Shown here: piece after piece, positions 1 through 5,976 of the stretch
Layout: the number at the start of each line of letters is the position of its first letter
How positions within the stretch are numbered: position 1 is the first letter of the stretch
Source: an uncultured Bacilli bacterium
GTDB lineage: Bacteria; Bacillota_I; Bacilli_A; RF39; UBA660
DNA: 6,084 nucleotides
NCBI GenBank assembly: GCA_934131695.1
Contig: CAKOZV010000033.1
Coordinates: forward strand, 1 to 6,084
Direction: 5' to 3'
Notes under the pieces: generated by a model
Database searches by the model: none
Told to the model about the DNA's origin: nothing
The model's input: the letters and a program-made list of their open reading frames with translations, nothing else
Translations under genes and position numbers: made by a program

Positions 1-39
1 TATCGAACATATATTTTTACATTTTATTTCGCAAATTTA

Positions 40-70
40 GGTATAGTATTTGTACATTTTAGAGTGTCAA
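40..70 (-). promoter_or_regulatory. Candidate sigma-A promoter reading out of the left edge
   Basis: On the minus strand there is a perfect TTGACA (65-70). It is followed after 16 bases by TACTAT (43-48), or after 19 bases by TATACC (40-45); each -10 candidate matches TATAAT at 4 of 6 positions. The site lies downstream of the 652-residue gene and faces left, so it would serve a gene beyond the window. The -35 is good but the -10 is mediocre and no start with a ribosome binding site follows within the window, so this is only a candidate. The rest of 1-146 shows no gene and no convincing terminator for the 652-residue gene. Confidence 0.35.
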
Positions 71-146
71 TCAACACTTATCTTATAACTAAACTATAGC
101 AAATATTTAATATCACGTCAAGTTGTAAAACGAAAAATTATTCTTG

Positions 147-2105
147 TTATGCTGCTAAAGACTGACCTTGCTGTGGTATTGCCTCTATAGGACTTTTAGC
201 AATAGATTTTATATCTAATAAAGCTTGTTTTATTCTAATAGCAGATGAATTATTATTATTTATTCCTATCTCTATGGCTTGATCAAATAGCTTAGAATTC
301 TCACTAGTCGGATCTAAATAATCATAATCAAAATTATTAATGGCAGTTTCTAGTAGTTTATCATTATTTAGTAAATTTGTTCTCATCTCACTGGCAGAAA
401 AAATACTTTTCGATAATTCATCTCTTACAAAAGTAAGTACTTGTTGCATTCTATCTAGATAAGTGTTATCTTCGCCAGATTTTTTACCACTACCTGCAAA
501 TGACTTAATCATATTTTCCATTAATAAAGCTGTATAACTATTTGGTTTTACTTTACTAGCTATTGCTCTAGCATTAGAAGATGATGTAAATCTATTAGTC
601 TCACCTGTTTTTAAATATTCACTAATAGCATAAACTCCTTGTCCCTTACTATACTGATTATCAGAAATAGCTGCTGCTACATTTAAATCAAAAATAGTAT
701 TTACATTTTGATAGATTGAATTACTATCCTCTGTAATATTAATATTACTAGCACCACTAGAGATACTATCTAGTTCTTTTTTTCTTATTTTAATATAATC
801 ACTTATTTTTTGATAATTAGTAGTTATTTTATTACTATCAACACTAAGTTCATTAACACTTTCTTGCTCCACTACTTCCTCTTTAATCGGAGTAGCAAAC
901 TCATTAGTTATATCAGTTATTATATTCTCACCATAAATAGCCACTAATGCCTCTTTAGTAGTTATATTATTAGGAATAGTATCATCTGCTAATCTAATCA
1001 TTAAACTATCATTTGAAAAATCTTTAACTGGTGTATCATTATAAACAATATTAGGATATTTTGTACTCGTTTTTTTATTTAGAATTGGTGCTATATCATC
1101 CATAAACGTTAACTGACTTTTCAAAATATTTTCCATAGTAGAGAGTCTTGCCTTATACTGACCAATAGCTTGTTCCATTTCTTTGCTCATTTGTTTTCTA
1201 TAAAGAATTTCAACATATCTTGTATATTCATTCATATCATAATATATCATAATATTTTTTAAAATTAATCTAAGATTTTCTTCTACTTTAGCCCTATTCA
1301 TTTCAAAACTAGAAAAAGTTTTAAACTCTTTATCTTCTGCCAAAATCTTATTACTGTCAGGAACAACAGCATAATAACTACTTCCATCTTCTAATTTATA
1401 TCTAGCATAAAGCAAATTATTTACCTTCTTAAACTCTTTATCTACTATCTGATTATTAATATTATCAAAAAGGCCAAAATTCTTCTCTTTAGTAGTAGCT
1501 ACTTCTATTGCTTTATTTTCTCTATCTTTAGCAAGTAATCTTTTTTCTTCATCAAATAATAACGTTAAAGTAGCCAGTTGTTCACTTCCCTTAAGAGCTA
1601 AAGCCTTTTTATATAGTTCAACAATTGGCAACAAGCTATTGTCTATATTATTATCAGACTCAATATAAGCTTGATCTATTTTAGCTAATAAATCATTTAC
1701 TGATGACACAAGTTGGGCTTTTTCTTTCTTTTCATTGTTATGCTTAACAGCTTCTATTATACTCTTAGATGTTTCATCATATAATTCAAAATATTCTCTA
1801 ATTACTTCCTCAAGATTTTCCTTTGTTTTATTACCTTTTTTTTCTTCTAACAATTTAGCCCTTTCTCTATATCTAGCTTGGTCTTCTTGAGAAGTCAATC
1901 CTTCTCCTCTAACCATTAGTTGATTAAAATAACCATTCATTTGTACTAAATAATTAGAAAGAATATCAACATAACTAGATTCTAATGACTTTTCATTCTC
2001 ATTTAAAAAATTATTAACTTCTTTAATTTTATCCTCTGGTAAATATGTTGGTACGGTTAATCTTTCTTTATTTTCATTGCCCAATAGTAATGCTAATCTA
2101 CCCAT
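147..2105 (-). CDS. Hypothetical soluble helical protein, 652 aa, Cys- and Trp-free
   Basis: I do not recognise a family. The protein has no signal peptide and no membrane segment, so it is probably cytoplasmic. It is rich in Lys, Glu, Asn and Ile and reads as mostly helical: charged heptad-like stretches lie around residues 75-200 (a Glu/Lys-rich core near 84-130) and 270-335. A short beta-looking patch (SSYYAVVPDS) lies near 242-251. A more polar Ser/Thr/Asn-rich linker spans about 400-465, followed by a helical C-terminal third. No Cys or Trp occurs in its whole length. The ATG at 2105 is chosen over a GTG at 2114 because AGGTGAT sits 4-5 bases before the ATG and contains that GTG. It has its own promoter and follows a terminator, so it is a separate transcription unit. 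A coiled-coil scaffold or a phage-like structural protein are both possible, but nothing decides between them. The reading frame is solid; the function is unknown. Confidence 0.88.
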   Translation of the reverse strand: MGRLALLLGNENKERLTVPTYLPEDKIKEVNNFLNENEKSLESSYVDILSNYLVQMNGYFNQLMVRGEGLTSQEDQARYRERAKLLEEKKGNKTKENLEEVIREYFELYDETSKSIIEAVKHNNEKKEKAQLVSSVNDLLAKIDQAYIESDNNIDNSLLPIVELYKKALALKGSEQLATLTLLFDEEKRLLAKDRENKAIEVATTKEKNFGLFDNINNQIVDKEFKKVNNLLYARYKLEDGSSYYAVVPDSNKILAEDKEFKTFSSFEMNRAKVEENLRLILKNIMIYYDMNEYTRYVEILYRKQMSKEMEQAIGQYKARLSTMENILKSQLTFMDDIAPILNKKTSTKYPNIVYNDTPVKDFSNDSLMIRLADDTIPNNITTKEALVAIYGENIITDITNEFATPIKEEVVEQESVNELSVDSNKITTNYQKISDYIKIRKKELDSISSGASNINITEDSNSIYQNVNTIFDLNVAAAISDNQYSKGQGVYAISEYLKTGETNRFTSSSNARAIASKVKPNSYTALLMENMIKSFAGSGKKSGEDNTYLDRMQQVLTFVRDELSKSIFSASEMRTNLLNNDKLLETAINNFDYDYLDPTSENSKLFDQAIEIGINNNNSSAIRIKQALLDIKSIAKSPIEAIPQQGQSLAA

Positions 2106-2110
2106 GTTAA

Positions 2111-2116
2111 TCACCT
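2111..2116 (-). promoter_or_regulatory. Shine-Dalgarno that fixes the start of the 652-aa gene
   Basis: AGGTGA on the minus strand (AGGTGAT if the next T is counted) matches the downstream part of the full anti-Shine-Dalgarno complement AAGGAGGTGATC. It lies five bases before the ATG at 2103-2105. The in-frame GTG at 2112-2114 is inside this site and has no properly spaced site of its own, so the longer reading is unlikely. Confidence 0.75.
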
Positions 2117-2133
2117 ATCCTATTCTAATAAGA

Positions 2134-2163
2134 ATTATAACATATTTTTTAAATTTTGAACAA
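2134..2163 (-). promoter_or_regulatory. Extended -10 sigma-A promoter for the 652-aa gene
   Basis: The minus strand reads TGTTATAAT, a perfect TATAAT (2134-2139) with the TGn extension. A weak -35, TTGTTC (2158-2163), lies 18 bases upstream. An extended -10 can compensate for a poor -35. The expected start of transcription is near 2127, giving a leader of about 20 bases before the ATG at 2105. The element falls in the gap between the upstream terminator and this gene, which fits an independent transcription unit. Confidence 0.7.
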
Positions 2164-2183
2164 TAATTTAATACTTCCCCAAC

Positions 2184-2214
2184 AAAAAAGTTCCCTAGTA
2201 TTTCAAGGGGAACT
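2184..2214 (-). terminator. Rho-independent terminator after the 809-aa gene
   Basis: The minus transcript forms a 7-bp stem, AGUUCCC (2214-2208) with GGGAACU (2195-2189), around a 12-base loop, and runs directly into six U residues (2189-2184). It starts 13 bases past the TAG stop of the 809-residue gene. Six T residues on the plus strand (2216-2221) flank the other side, so the same hairpin could also stop antisense transcription coming from the left. Confidence 0.9.
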
Positions 2215-2227
2215 CTTTTTTATAATA

Positions 2228-4657
2228 CTACATATTATATTGTATTGGTTCAGCTTCTTTAGCACCCGTATCAATAACTTCTACTCTCCAAGTATTATCA
2301 GCAGCATTAAATACTGGGATAGCATTTATACCGTTTGCATTATAATTAACAATTTGGTCAATAACTTGTTCTTGAGTAAGAGCTGCTACTGTTTGCTCTA
2401 CCGGATAAGTATCTTCTACTACTGGCTCATCAACTTGATAAGTAGTAACATCAGCTTCTTCTTGATAAACAGGATCGTTTTCAGTTGTATCAACAGAATA
2501 AGACGAATCATCATAAGTTGGTACTTCTTCTGTTATAACACTTTCCTCGTTAGATGTAGAGTCTTCAACAGTATCAGTAGATGGTGCTACATATTCTTCT
2601 TCTGATTCTATTATACCATAATTATTTTCATCAGTAGTACCATCATCACTAACGGTAGGAACTTCTTCATCAGTATTAGAGTCATCTATAGTAATATCGC
2701 TAACACTTCCGTCTATAACATCAGTTCCATCTATTTTATAATCATCATCTATTTGCCATCCATCTGGTGTTTCAGCATAACCTCCATTATTAATGGCATC
2801 ATTCATAGAATTAGCAGTATCCTCTTCTGATTCAATAATTTGACTATCATCAGTTGATGTATTATCACCACTGTTATTATTATCGTTTGTTATGTCATCA
2901 GTATTTTCATTGTCTTCTGTTGGCTCTTCAGTCACTGATGGTTCTATAACAGCTGTAGTATTATCTTCTGATTTATCTTCACTATTATCATTTGAAGTAT
3001 CACTTTCTGTATAGTCATTACCACTAGTTGTATCATCTTGATATTCATAATTAGTATCATCAGTAGTATATACTGGAATACTATCTGTAGTTTCATTAGT
3101 AACTGTATTATCCTCTACTAATACTGGTGTTACTTCAACTTCTTTTTCTGGTAATTTTTGACTTTGTTTATATAAATCAGTATCTTTAATACTTCTTACA
3201 TCATCAATAACATACAAATCAACACTTTTCAATATATCTTCTATTTTATCAGTATACATTTCATAACTTGGAATAGCTGACTCATCAACATTTATAGAAC
3301 TCAAAGCATAAAGTATATTATCACTTACGACTTGTTTATAAGCTGAACTTAATTTTTTCATTTGATCAGCACTTGGTATATTTTCATAATTGTTATTTTC
3401 AGCTTTATTATAAATAGTTCTTACCATAGGCATAACTGCTATGTATTTAGAATCACTTCTAAGTAACTCTTCTGGATCATAATTTTCATCATCCATATGA
3501 AAGTCTTTTTTAATTTTACTTAAAAGCTTTTCTGTTTTATTAATTTTTTCACTTTCATCTGTTGTTTTATTCAAATCAATTATCATATCTTCATATTTTT
3601 GATAAAACTTTTGACGTTCTTTTCCATTTAGAGTTTTAGCAAAACCTGATGATTGTACTTGTACTGTAGCTAATTGTTTTAATTGATCATTTGTCTTTAA
3701 GTAAGCATCATACACGTCATCATAATTCCAATAAGTTGACACATTATCAATATAACTTCCAAAATCACTTCCTAATAAAGCCATTTGAAAGGCAGTATAA
3801 TTACTTGTATCAAGACCTAATCTACTATTTTTAGGAACATCTATATAATTTCTTGCTAAACCATTAAAAGCACCAAGATTATATTTAAAATTATTCATAT
3901 ATTTCTTAACACTTTTACTACTTTGGTCTAAATAATCTTGAAAACTAGATAGCGTATTTACTTCTAAATCTACAGGATCTTGAACATCATCATCTACATT
4001 AGAATTTTGAACATCATCCTCTACATTAGAATTTTGAACTTCATCTGATAAATTAGGGTCTTGAACCTCACCAGTCATACTAGGATCTTGAGCTTCATAA
4101 TCTACTTGAGTGGCATCTGTATTATAATCTTCTACATTAAGATCTTGTGTCGTACCACCTTTGCTACATCCTCTTTTTATTCCAGTAAATCCTAAAAATC
4201 CTATAGAAGCAATTATTCCTAAACGAATAACTAACTTTTTAACTTTTTTCATTTTTATACTTTTCAACTTCTCTATAATTTTTCTCTTTTTCTTTGGCTT
4301 CTTATTTAAGACCTCTTCATAATCTATTGGCATATCAGCTTCTAAAAGTTGACCTGCTTTATCATGAAAATTCTCTACATCACTAGTATCATAATTATAT
4401 TTCTTTTTTAATAGATTTCTAAATTCTTTATTGCTAGTTTGAAGGTGAAGATTATTATTTTTCTTTAAATCATCAACAGTATATAACTCATTATCATAAG
4501 CAAACTCTCTTAAGTACTCTTTAGCAACGTCATAGTCTTCAATAATTTGAAAGTCTATTTTCTCACCTTTTTTTGTAACAACGCAATATAAACATACCAC
4601 ATTACCATCTGCATCTTTTTCATGAAATTGATAATATTCTAAGTATTTATCTATCAT
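2228..4657 (-). CDS. Single-pass membrane protein with long acidic ectodomain, 809 aa
   Basis: No family is recognised. Residues 1-115 look like a small alpha/beta domain with a CxxC (C22, C25). A very basic stretch (118-141, KKPKKKRK and MKKVKK) precedes one hydrophobic segment at about 142-160. By the positive-inside rule the N-terminus is cytoplasmic and the rest is outside. C164 follows the membrane segment without a lipobox. Next come five tandem nine-residue repeats (188-232, pattern [DE]VQ[DN]xNxxD), a helical, cysteine-free domain (about 233-505), and a Thr/Ser/Asp/Glu/Asn-rich, probably disordered stalk (about 511-755) containing IIESEE twice. A small C-terminal segment (756-809) with TQEQVIDQIV and WRVEVID ends the protein. 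No LPxTG sorting signal is present. The ATG has a perfect AGGAGG eight bases upstream, overlapping the stop of the preceding gene, so the two are co-translated. It may be a surface adhesin, a signalling anchor or an envelope-assembly protein; the sequence does not decide. Confidence 0.92.
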   Translation of the reverse strand: MIDKYLEYYQFHEKDADGNVVCLYCVVTKKGEKIDFQIIEDYDVAKEYLREFAYDNELYTVDDLKKNNNLHLQTSNKEFRNLLKKKYNYDTSDVENFHDKAGQLLEADMPIDYEEVLNKKPKKKRKIIEKLKSIKMKKVKKLVIRLGIIASIGFLGFTGIKRGCSKGGTTQDLNVEDYNTDATQVDYEAQDPSMTGEVQDPNLSDEVQNSNVEDDVQNSNVDDDVQDPVDLEVNTLSSFQDYLDQSSKSVKKYMNNFKYNLGAFNGLARNYIDVPKNSRLGLDTSNYTAFQMALLGSDFGSYIDNVSTYWNYDDVYDAYLKTNDQLKQLATVQVQSSGFAKTLNGKERQKFYQKYEDMIIDLNKTTDESEKINKTEKLLSKIKKDFHMDDENYDPEELLRSDSKYIAVMPMVRTIYNKAENNNYENIPSADQMKKLSSAYKQVVSDNILYALSSINVDESAIPSYEMYTDKIEDILKSVDLYVIDDVRSIKDTDLYKQSQKLPEKEVEVTPVLVEDNTVTNETTDSIPVYTTDDTNYEYQDDTTSGNDYTESDTSNDNSEDKSEDNTTAVIEPSVTEEPTEDNENTDDITNDNNNSGDNTSTDDSQIIESEEDTANSMNDAINNGGYAETPDGWQIDDDYKIDGTDVIDGSVSDITIDDSNTDEEVPTVSDDGTTDENNYGIIESEEEYVAPSTDTVEDSTSNEESVITEEVPTYDDSSYSVDTTENDPVYQEEADVTTYQVDEPVVEDTYPVEQTVAALTQEQVIDQIVNYNANGINAIPVFNAADNTWRVEVIDTGAKEAEPIQYNM
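2393..3127 (-). other. Low-complexity coding region: Ser/Thr/Asp/Glu stalk
   Basis: This part encodes residues 511-755 of the 809-residue protein. It is almost entirely Asp, Glu, Ser, Thr and Asn, with scattered Tyr, Val and Pro, no cysteine and one Trp (W634). A slightly more ordered island (about 616-650, with GGYAETPDGWQIDDDYKIDG) interrupts it. The motif IIESEE occurs at about 607-612 and again at 682-687. Such composition is typical of extended, disordered cell-surface stalks, and it is probably quick to diverge. It also creates a long antisense open frame on the plus strand that is not a gene. Confidence 0.8.
3962..4096 (-). repeat. Five tandem 27-bp repeats encoding nine-residue units
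   Basis: The units are EAQDPSMTG, EVQDPNLSD, EVQNSNVED, DVQNSNVDD and DVQDPVDLE (residues 188-232), placed just outside the membrane segment. The third and fourth units are nearly identical at DNA level over about 25 bases, differing at few positions, while the outer units have drifted. This suggests recent in-frame duplication of the middle unit. The array is a length-variable spacer candidate, not a CRISPR: there are no spacers and it is in frame within a coding region. Confidence 0.85.
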
Positions 4658-4665
4658 AATATCTT

Positions 4666-4671
4666 CCTCCT
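4666..4671 (-). promoter_or_regulatory. Perfect Shine-Dalgarno overlapping upstream stop codon
   Basis: AGGAGG on the minus strand, eight bases before the ATG at 4657. It shares bases with the TAG stop (4670-4672) of the 320-residue gene. Ribosomes finishing the first gene are therefore placed on the start of the second, which supports translational coupling of the two membrane proteins. Confidence 0.85.
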
Positions 4672-5632
4672 AATTCAATTCCTTTTTATTTCCCGTCATT
4701 TTATAACCTGCATTTAGAAGTGACTCATCATTTTCACTACTCCATTTTGTATCAGTAGTACCTTCCGTATAGGTTCTGGTTCTTGTTTGATAGTAACTAA
4801 CAGTAGCAACAATATCTTTTCCTAAAGCTGTTTTACCAATAACTTCTCTTCTAGTAGTAACCTTTATTTCTTTTAGACAACTGTTATCATTTTGACCACA
4901 AGTTATTTCTTTATATCTCTCACTATTTTTAGCTTTGCCTGACCAATCACTCCAACTAGAAAATGTTCCAGCTGTCGTTTTTTGATATTCATAAGTATAA
5001 TTTGTAGTAACATCACCTGTGTTATTAGCATTATTTGATGTATTGTCCTCTTTTACATTTGTATCATCACTAGTATCAGGTGTTTCAACATCATCAGTTT
5101 TTGTATCGCTATCACTAGTTGTATCACTAGGAACTGAAGGTGTATTACTCTTAGTATCTGTTTTATTAATATCTTTTTCACATATTTCACTACTACAATA
5201 AGAGTAACTTCCAAGTTTAGTTAAAACATAATCTTCTTCATCACTACATTTTAATTTTACTTTTAAAACATATTCCCCATTATCAGAAGTTATTTCAGAA
5301 TAGCTCTTATCTACATTACAGGCTTTACCATTCTTATCAGTAAAAGCTCTAAGCATATTCTTACTAATCATTTGACGTAAAGTAATTACCTCTTTACTAT
5401 TATCAGTTGGTAAATTTTCTTTCTTACTATAGTAATTAATACTAGCTTTTTTCATAGTAGTTAGATTCTTTTCAAAGACTTTTGATGAAGTTGCTTCATT
5501 ACCACTAGTTTTTGGACTAATAAATTTTGGTATTAACCAAACAAGTAATAAAGCAAATATAACAATTATAATAAACTTTAATAAAAAATCTCTAAAGGGA
5601 AATGGTCTTTTATCATATTCTTCTGTATACAT
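4670..5632 (-). CDS. Membrane-anchored six-cysteine surface protein with pilin-like and WSxWS-type domains, 320 aa
   Basis: A short basic N-terminus precedes one strong hydrophobic segment (about 17-36), which acts as an uncleaved anchor with the C-terminus outside. Residues about 52-152 follow a pattern I associate with pilin-like ectodomains of low-GC Gram-positives: MKKASINYYSKKENLPT, then VITLRQMISKNML, then DKNGKACN, then VLKVKLKC. Here C105/C129 and C146/C151 are possible disulfide pairs. A Ser/Thr/Asp/Asn linker (155-212) leads to a C-terminal domain with WSDWS (227-231), C245/C252, a TTRRE motif, YYQTRTRTYTE and a final GYKMTGNKK. The WSxWS followed by Arg/Thr-alternating strands resembles thrombospondin-1-like or related bacterial surface repeats, but it lacks the standard six-Cys TSP1 spacing. 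AGGAG lies six bases before the ATG. It has its own promoter and is first of a two-gene unit with the 809-residue gene. The domain assignments are by eye; the surface location is well supported. Confidence 0.92.
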   Translation of the reverse strand: MYTEEYDKRPFPFRDFLLKFIIIVIFALLLVWLIPKFISPKTSGNEATSSKVFEKNLTTMKKASINYYSKKENLPTDNSKEVITLRQMISKNMLRAFTDKNGKACNVDKSYSEITSDNGEYVLKVKLKCSDEEDYVLTKLGSYSYCSSEICEKDINKTDTKSNTPSVPSDTTSDSDTKTDDVETPDTSDDTNVKEDNTSNNANNTGDVTTNYTYEYQKTTAGTFSSWSDWSGKAKNSERYKEITCGQNDNSCLKEIKVTTRREVIGKTALGKDIVATVSYYQTRTRTYTEGTTDTKWSSENDESLLNAGYKMTGNKKELN

Positions 5633-5638
5633 AAGGAT

Positions 5639-5643
5639 CTCCT
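5639..5643 (-). promoter_or_regulatory. Ribosome binding site of the 320-aa gene, in a small inverted repeat
   Basis: AGGAG, six bases before the ATG at 5632. The surrounding minus-strand sequence AAGGAGATCCTT (5633-5644) can fold into a 4-bp stem (AAGG with CCUU) around AGAU, which would partly pair the site. A second AAAGGA lies just upstream (5645-5650). The stem is short, so it may have no effect. Confidence 0.6.
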
Positions 5644-5662
5644 TTCCTTTCTATCGGCTCAT

Positions 5663-5691
5663 ATTATACATCTTTTTTCTCATTTTGTCAA
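5663..5691 (-). promoter_or_regulatory. Perfect consensus sigma-A promoter for the surface-protein operon
   Basis: TTGACA (5686-5691) and TATAAT (5663-5668) are both exact and are separated by exactly 17 bases. Transcription should begin near 5656, leaving a leader of about 24 bases before the ATG at 5632. The -35 is formed by the Leu-Thr codons TTG ACA of the upstream Smr gene, so the promoter overlaps that gene's end. No terminator separates the two, so read-through from the Smr gene is also possible. No operator is evident. Confidence 0.93.
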
Positions 5692-5940
5692 CCTATCTTC
5701 CAAGGTAATTACTGTACATCCTGGATTCATAAAGTCAAGTTTATATTCTTTTACTCTCTTATCATGAGATAAATACATTGATACTTCTTTTCTTAGAATA
5801 CCACTTCCAATCCCATGAATAATAACTCCTTTTTTTTCTTTTAATCTTATTAAGTCAGTTATAAACTCATCCACTGTTATTCTAGCAGTAATCCTATCCA
5901 TTCCATGTAAATCAATACTTCTAATACTTGAAAGATACAT
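5680..5940 (-). CDS. Stand-alone Smr-domain protein, 86 aa
   Basis: A small MutS-related (Smr) domain makes up the whole protein. In order it shows IDLHG (residues 9-13; the DLHG motif carries the proposed catalytic Asp/His), IIHGIGSGILR (40-50; the HGxGxGxLR nucleic-acid loop), and a terminal NPGCTVITL (72-80), the equivalent of the last beta strand. Smr domains are known as nucleases on DNA or RNA, often as the C-terminal part of MutS2; here no MutS2 ATPase is attached, and a length of 80-100 residues is normal for free-standing forms. The ATG at 5940 is preferred: AAAGGAAG lies seven bases upstream, whereas the longer GTG start at 5958 sits directly against this site. It ends in TGA. Whether it acts in recombination control, RNA cleavage or ribosome rescue cannot be told from the sequence. 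Confidence 0.9.
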   Translation of the reverse strand: MYLSSIRSIDLHGMDRITARITVDEFITDLIRLKEKKGVIIHGIGSGILRKEVSMYLSHDKRVKEYKLDFMNPGCTVITLEDRLTK

Positions 5941-5947
5941 CGCACTA

Positions 5948-5955
5948 CTTCCTTT
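5948..5955 (-). promoter_or_regulatory. Shine-Dalgarno fixing the Smr start
   Basis: AAAGGAAG on the minus strand, seven bases before the ATG at 5938-5940. It directly follows the in-frame GTG at 5956-5958, which therefore cannot use it and has no other site. Confidence 0.75.
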
Positions 5956-5962
5956 CACTTAT

Positions 5963-5968
5963 ATTATA
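5963..5968 (-). promoter_or_regulatory. Candidate -10 box for the Smr gene
   Basis: A perfect TATAAT lies 22 bases before the Smr ATG and just past the end of the transposase remnant. No recognisable -35 lies 16-18 bases upstream (the best is TGTTAT) and there is no TGn extension. In such AT-rich DNA a single hexamer can arise by chance, so the call is tentative. Confidence 0.4.
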
Positions 5969-5976
5969 ACTAAATA

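Noticed and set aside
1..10. Start of a minus-strand gene at ATG TTC GAT (8-10)
   Set aside because: There is no ribosome binding site upstream and only three codons are visible.
61..80. Small inverted repeat AGTGT/ACACT as terminator of the 652-residue gene
   Set aside because: Only five base pairs and no U-tract follows; the same bases form the candidate TTGACA.
480..520. GSGKKSG in the 652-residue protein as a Walker A nucleotide-binding loop
   Set aside because: The Walker A pattern GxxxxGK[ST] is not met: no glycine stands at the first position and Lys, not Ser/Thr, follows GK. No Walker B partner was seen.
2156..2605. Plus-strand open frame of 149 codons
   Set aside because: It lies antisense to the Ser/Thr/Asp-rich 3' end of the 809-residue gene, crosses the terminator hairpin, has Ile/Ser/Tyr/Phe-heavy composition expected from reverse reading of such codons, and lacks a good ribosome binding site.
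3962..4096. CRISPR array
   Set aside because: The 27-bp repeats are contiguous, degenerate, in frame and coding, with no spacers and no cas genes nearby.
4136..4240. C164 of the 809-residue protein as a lipoprotein cysteine
   Set aside because: The preceding residues are IKRG, not a lipobox, and the segment is more than 140 residues from the N-terminus, behind a basic cluster. It fits an uncleaved anchor.
5019..5201. Plus-strand open frame of 60 codons (Val/Ser/Leu-rich, looks membrane-like)
   Set aside because: It is the exact antisense of the Ser/Thr/Asp linker of the 320-residue protein. The hydrophobic composition is an artefact of reading Asp/Thr/Ser codons backwards.
5680..5682. Mycoplasma-type code with TGA read as Trp
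   Set aside because: TGA ends the Smr gene right after a complete domain, and the Trp residues checked in the two surface proteins (for example WSDWS) use TGG.
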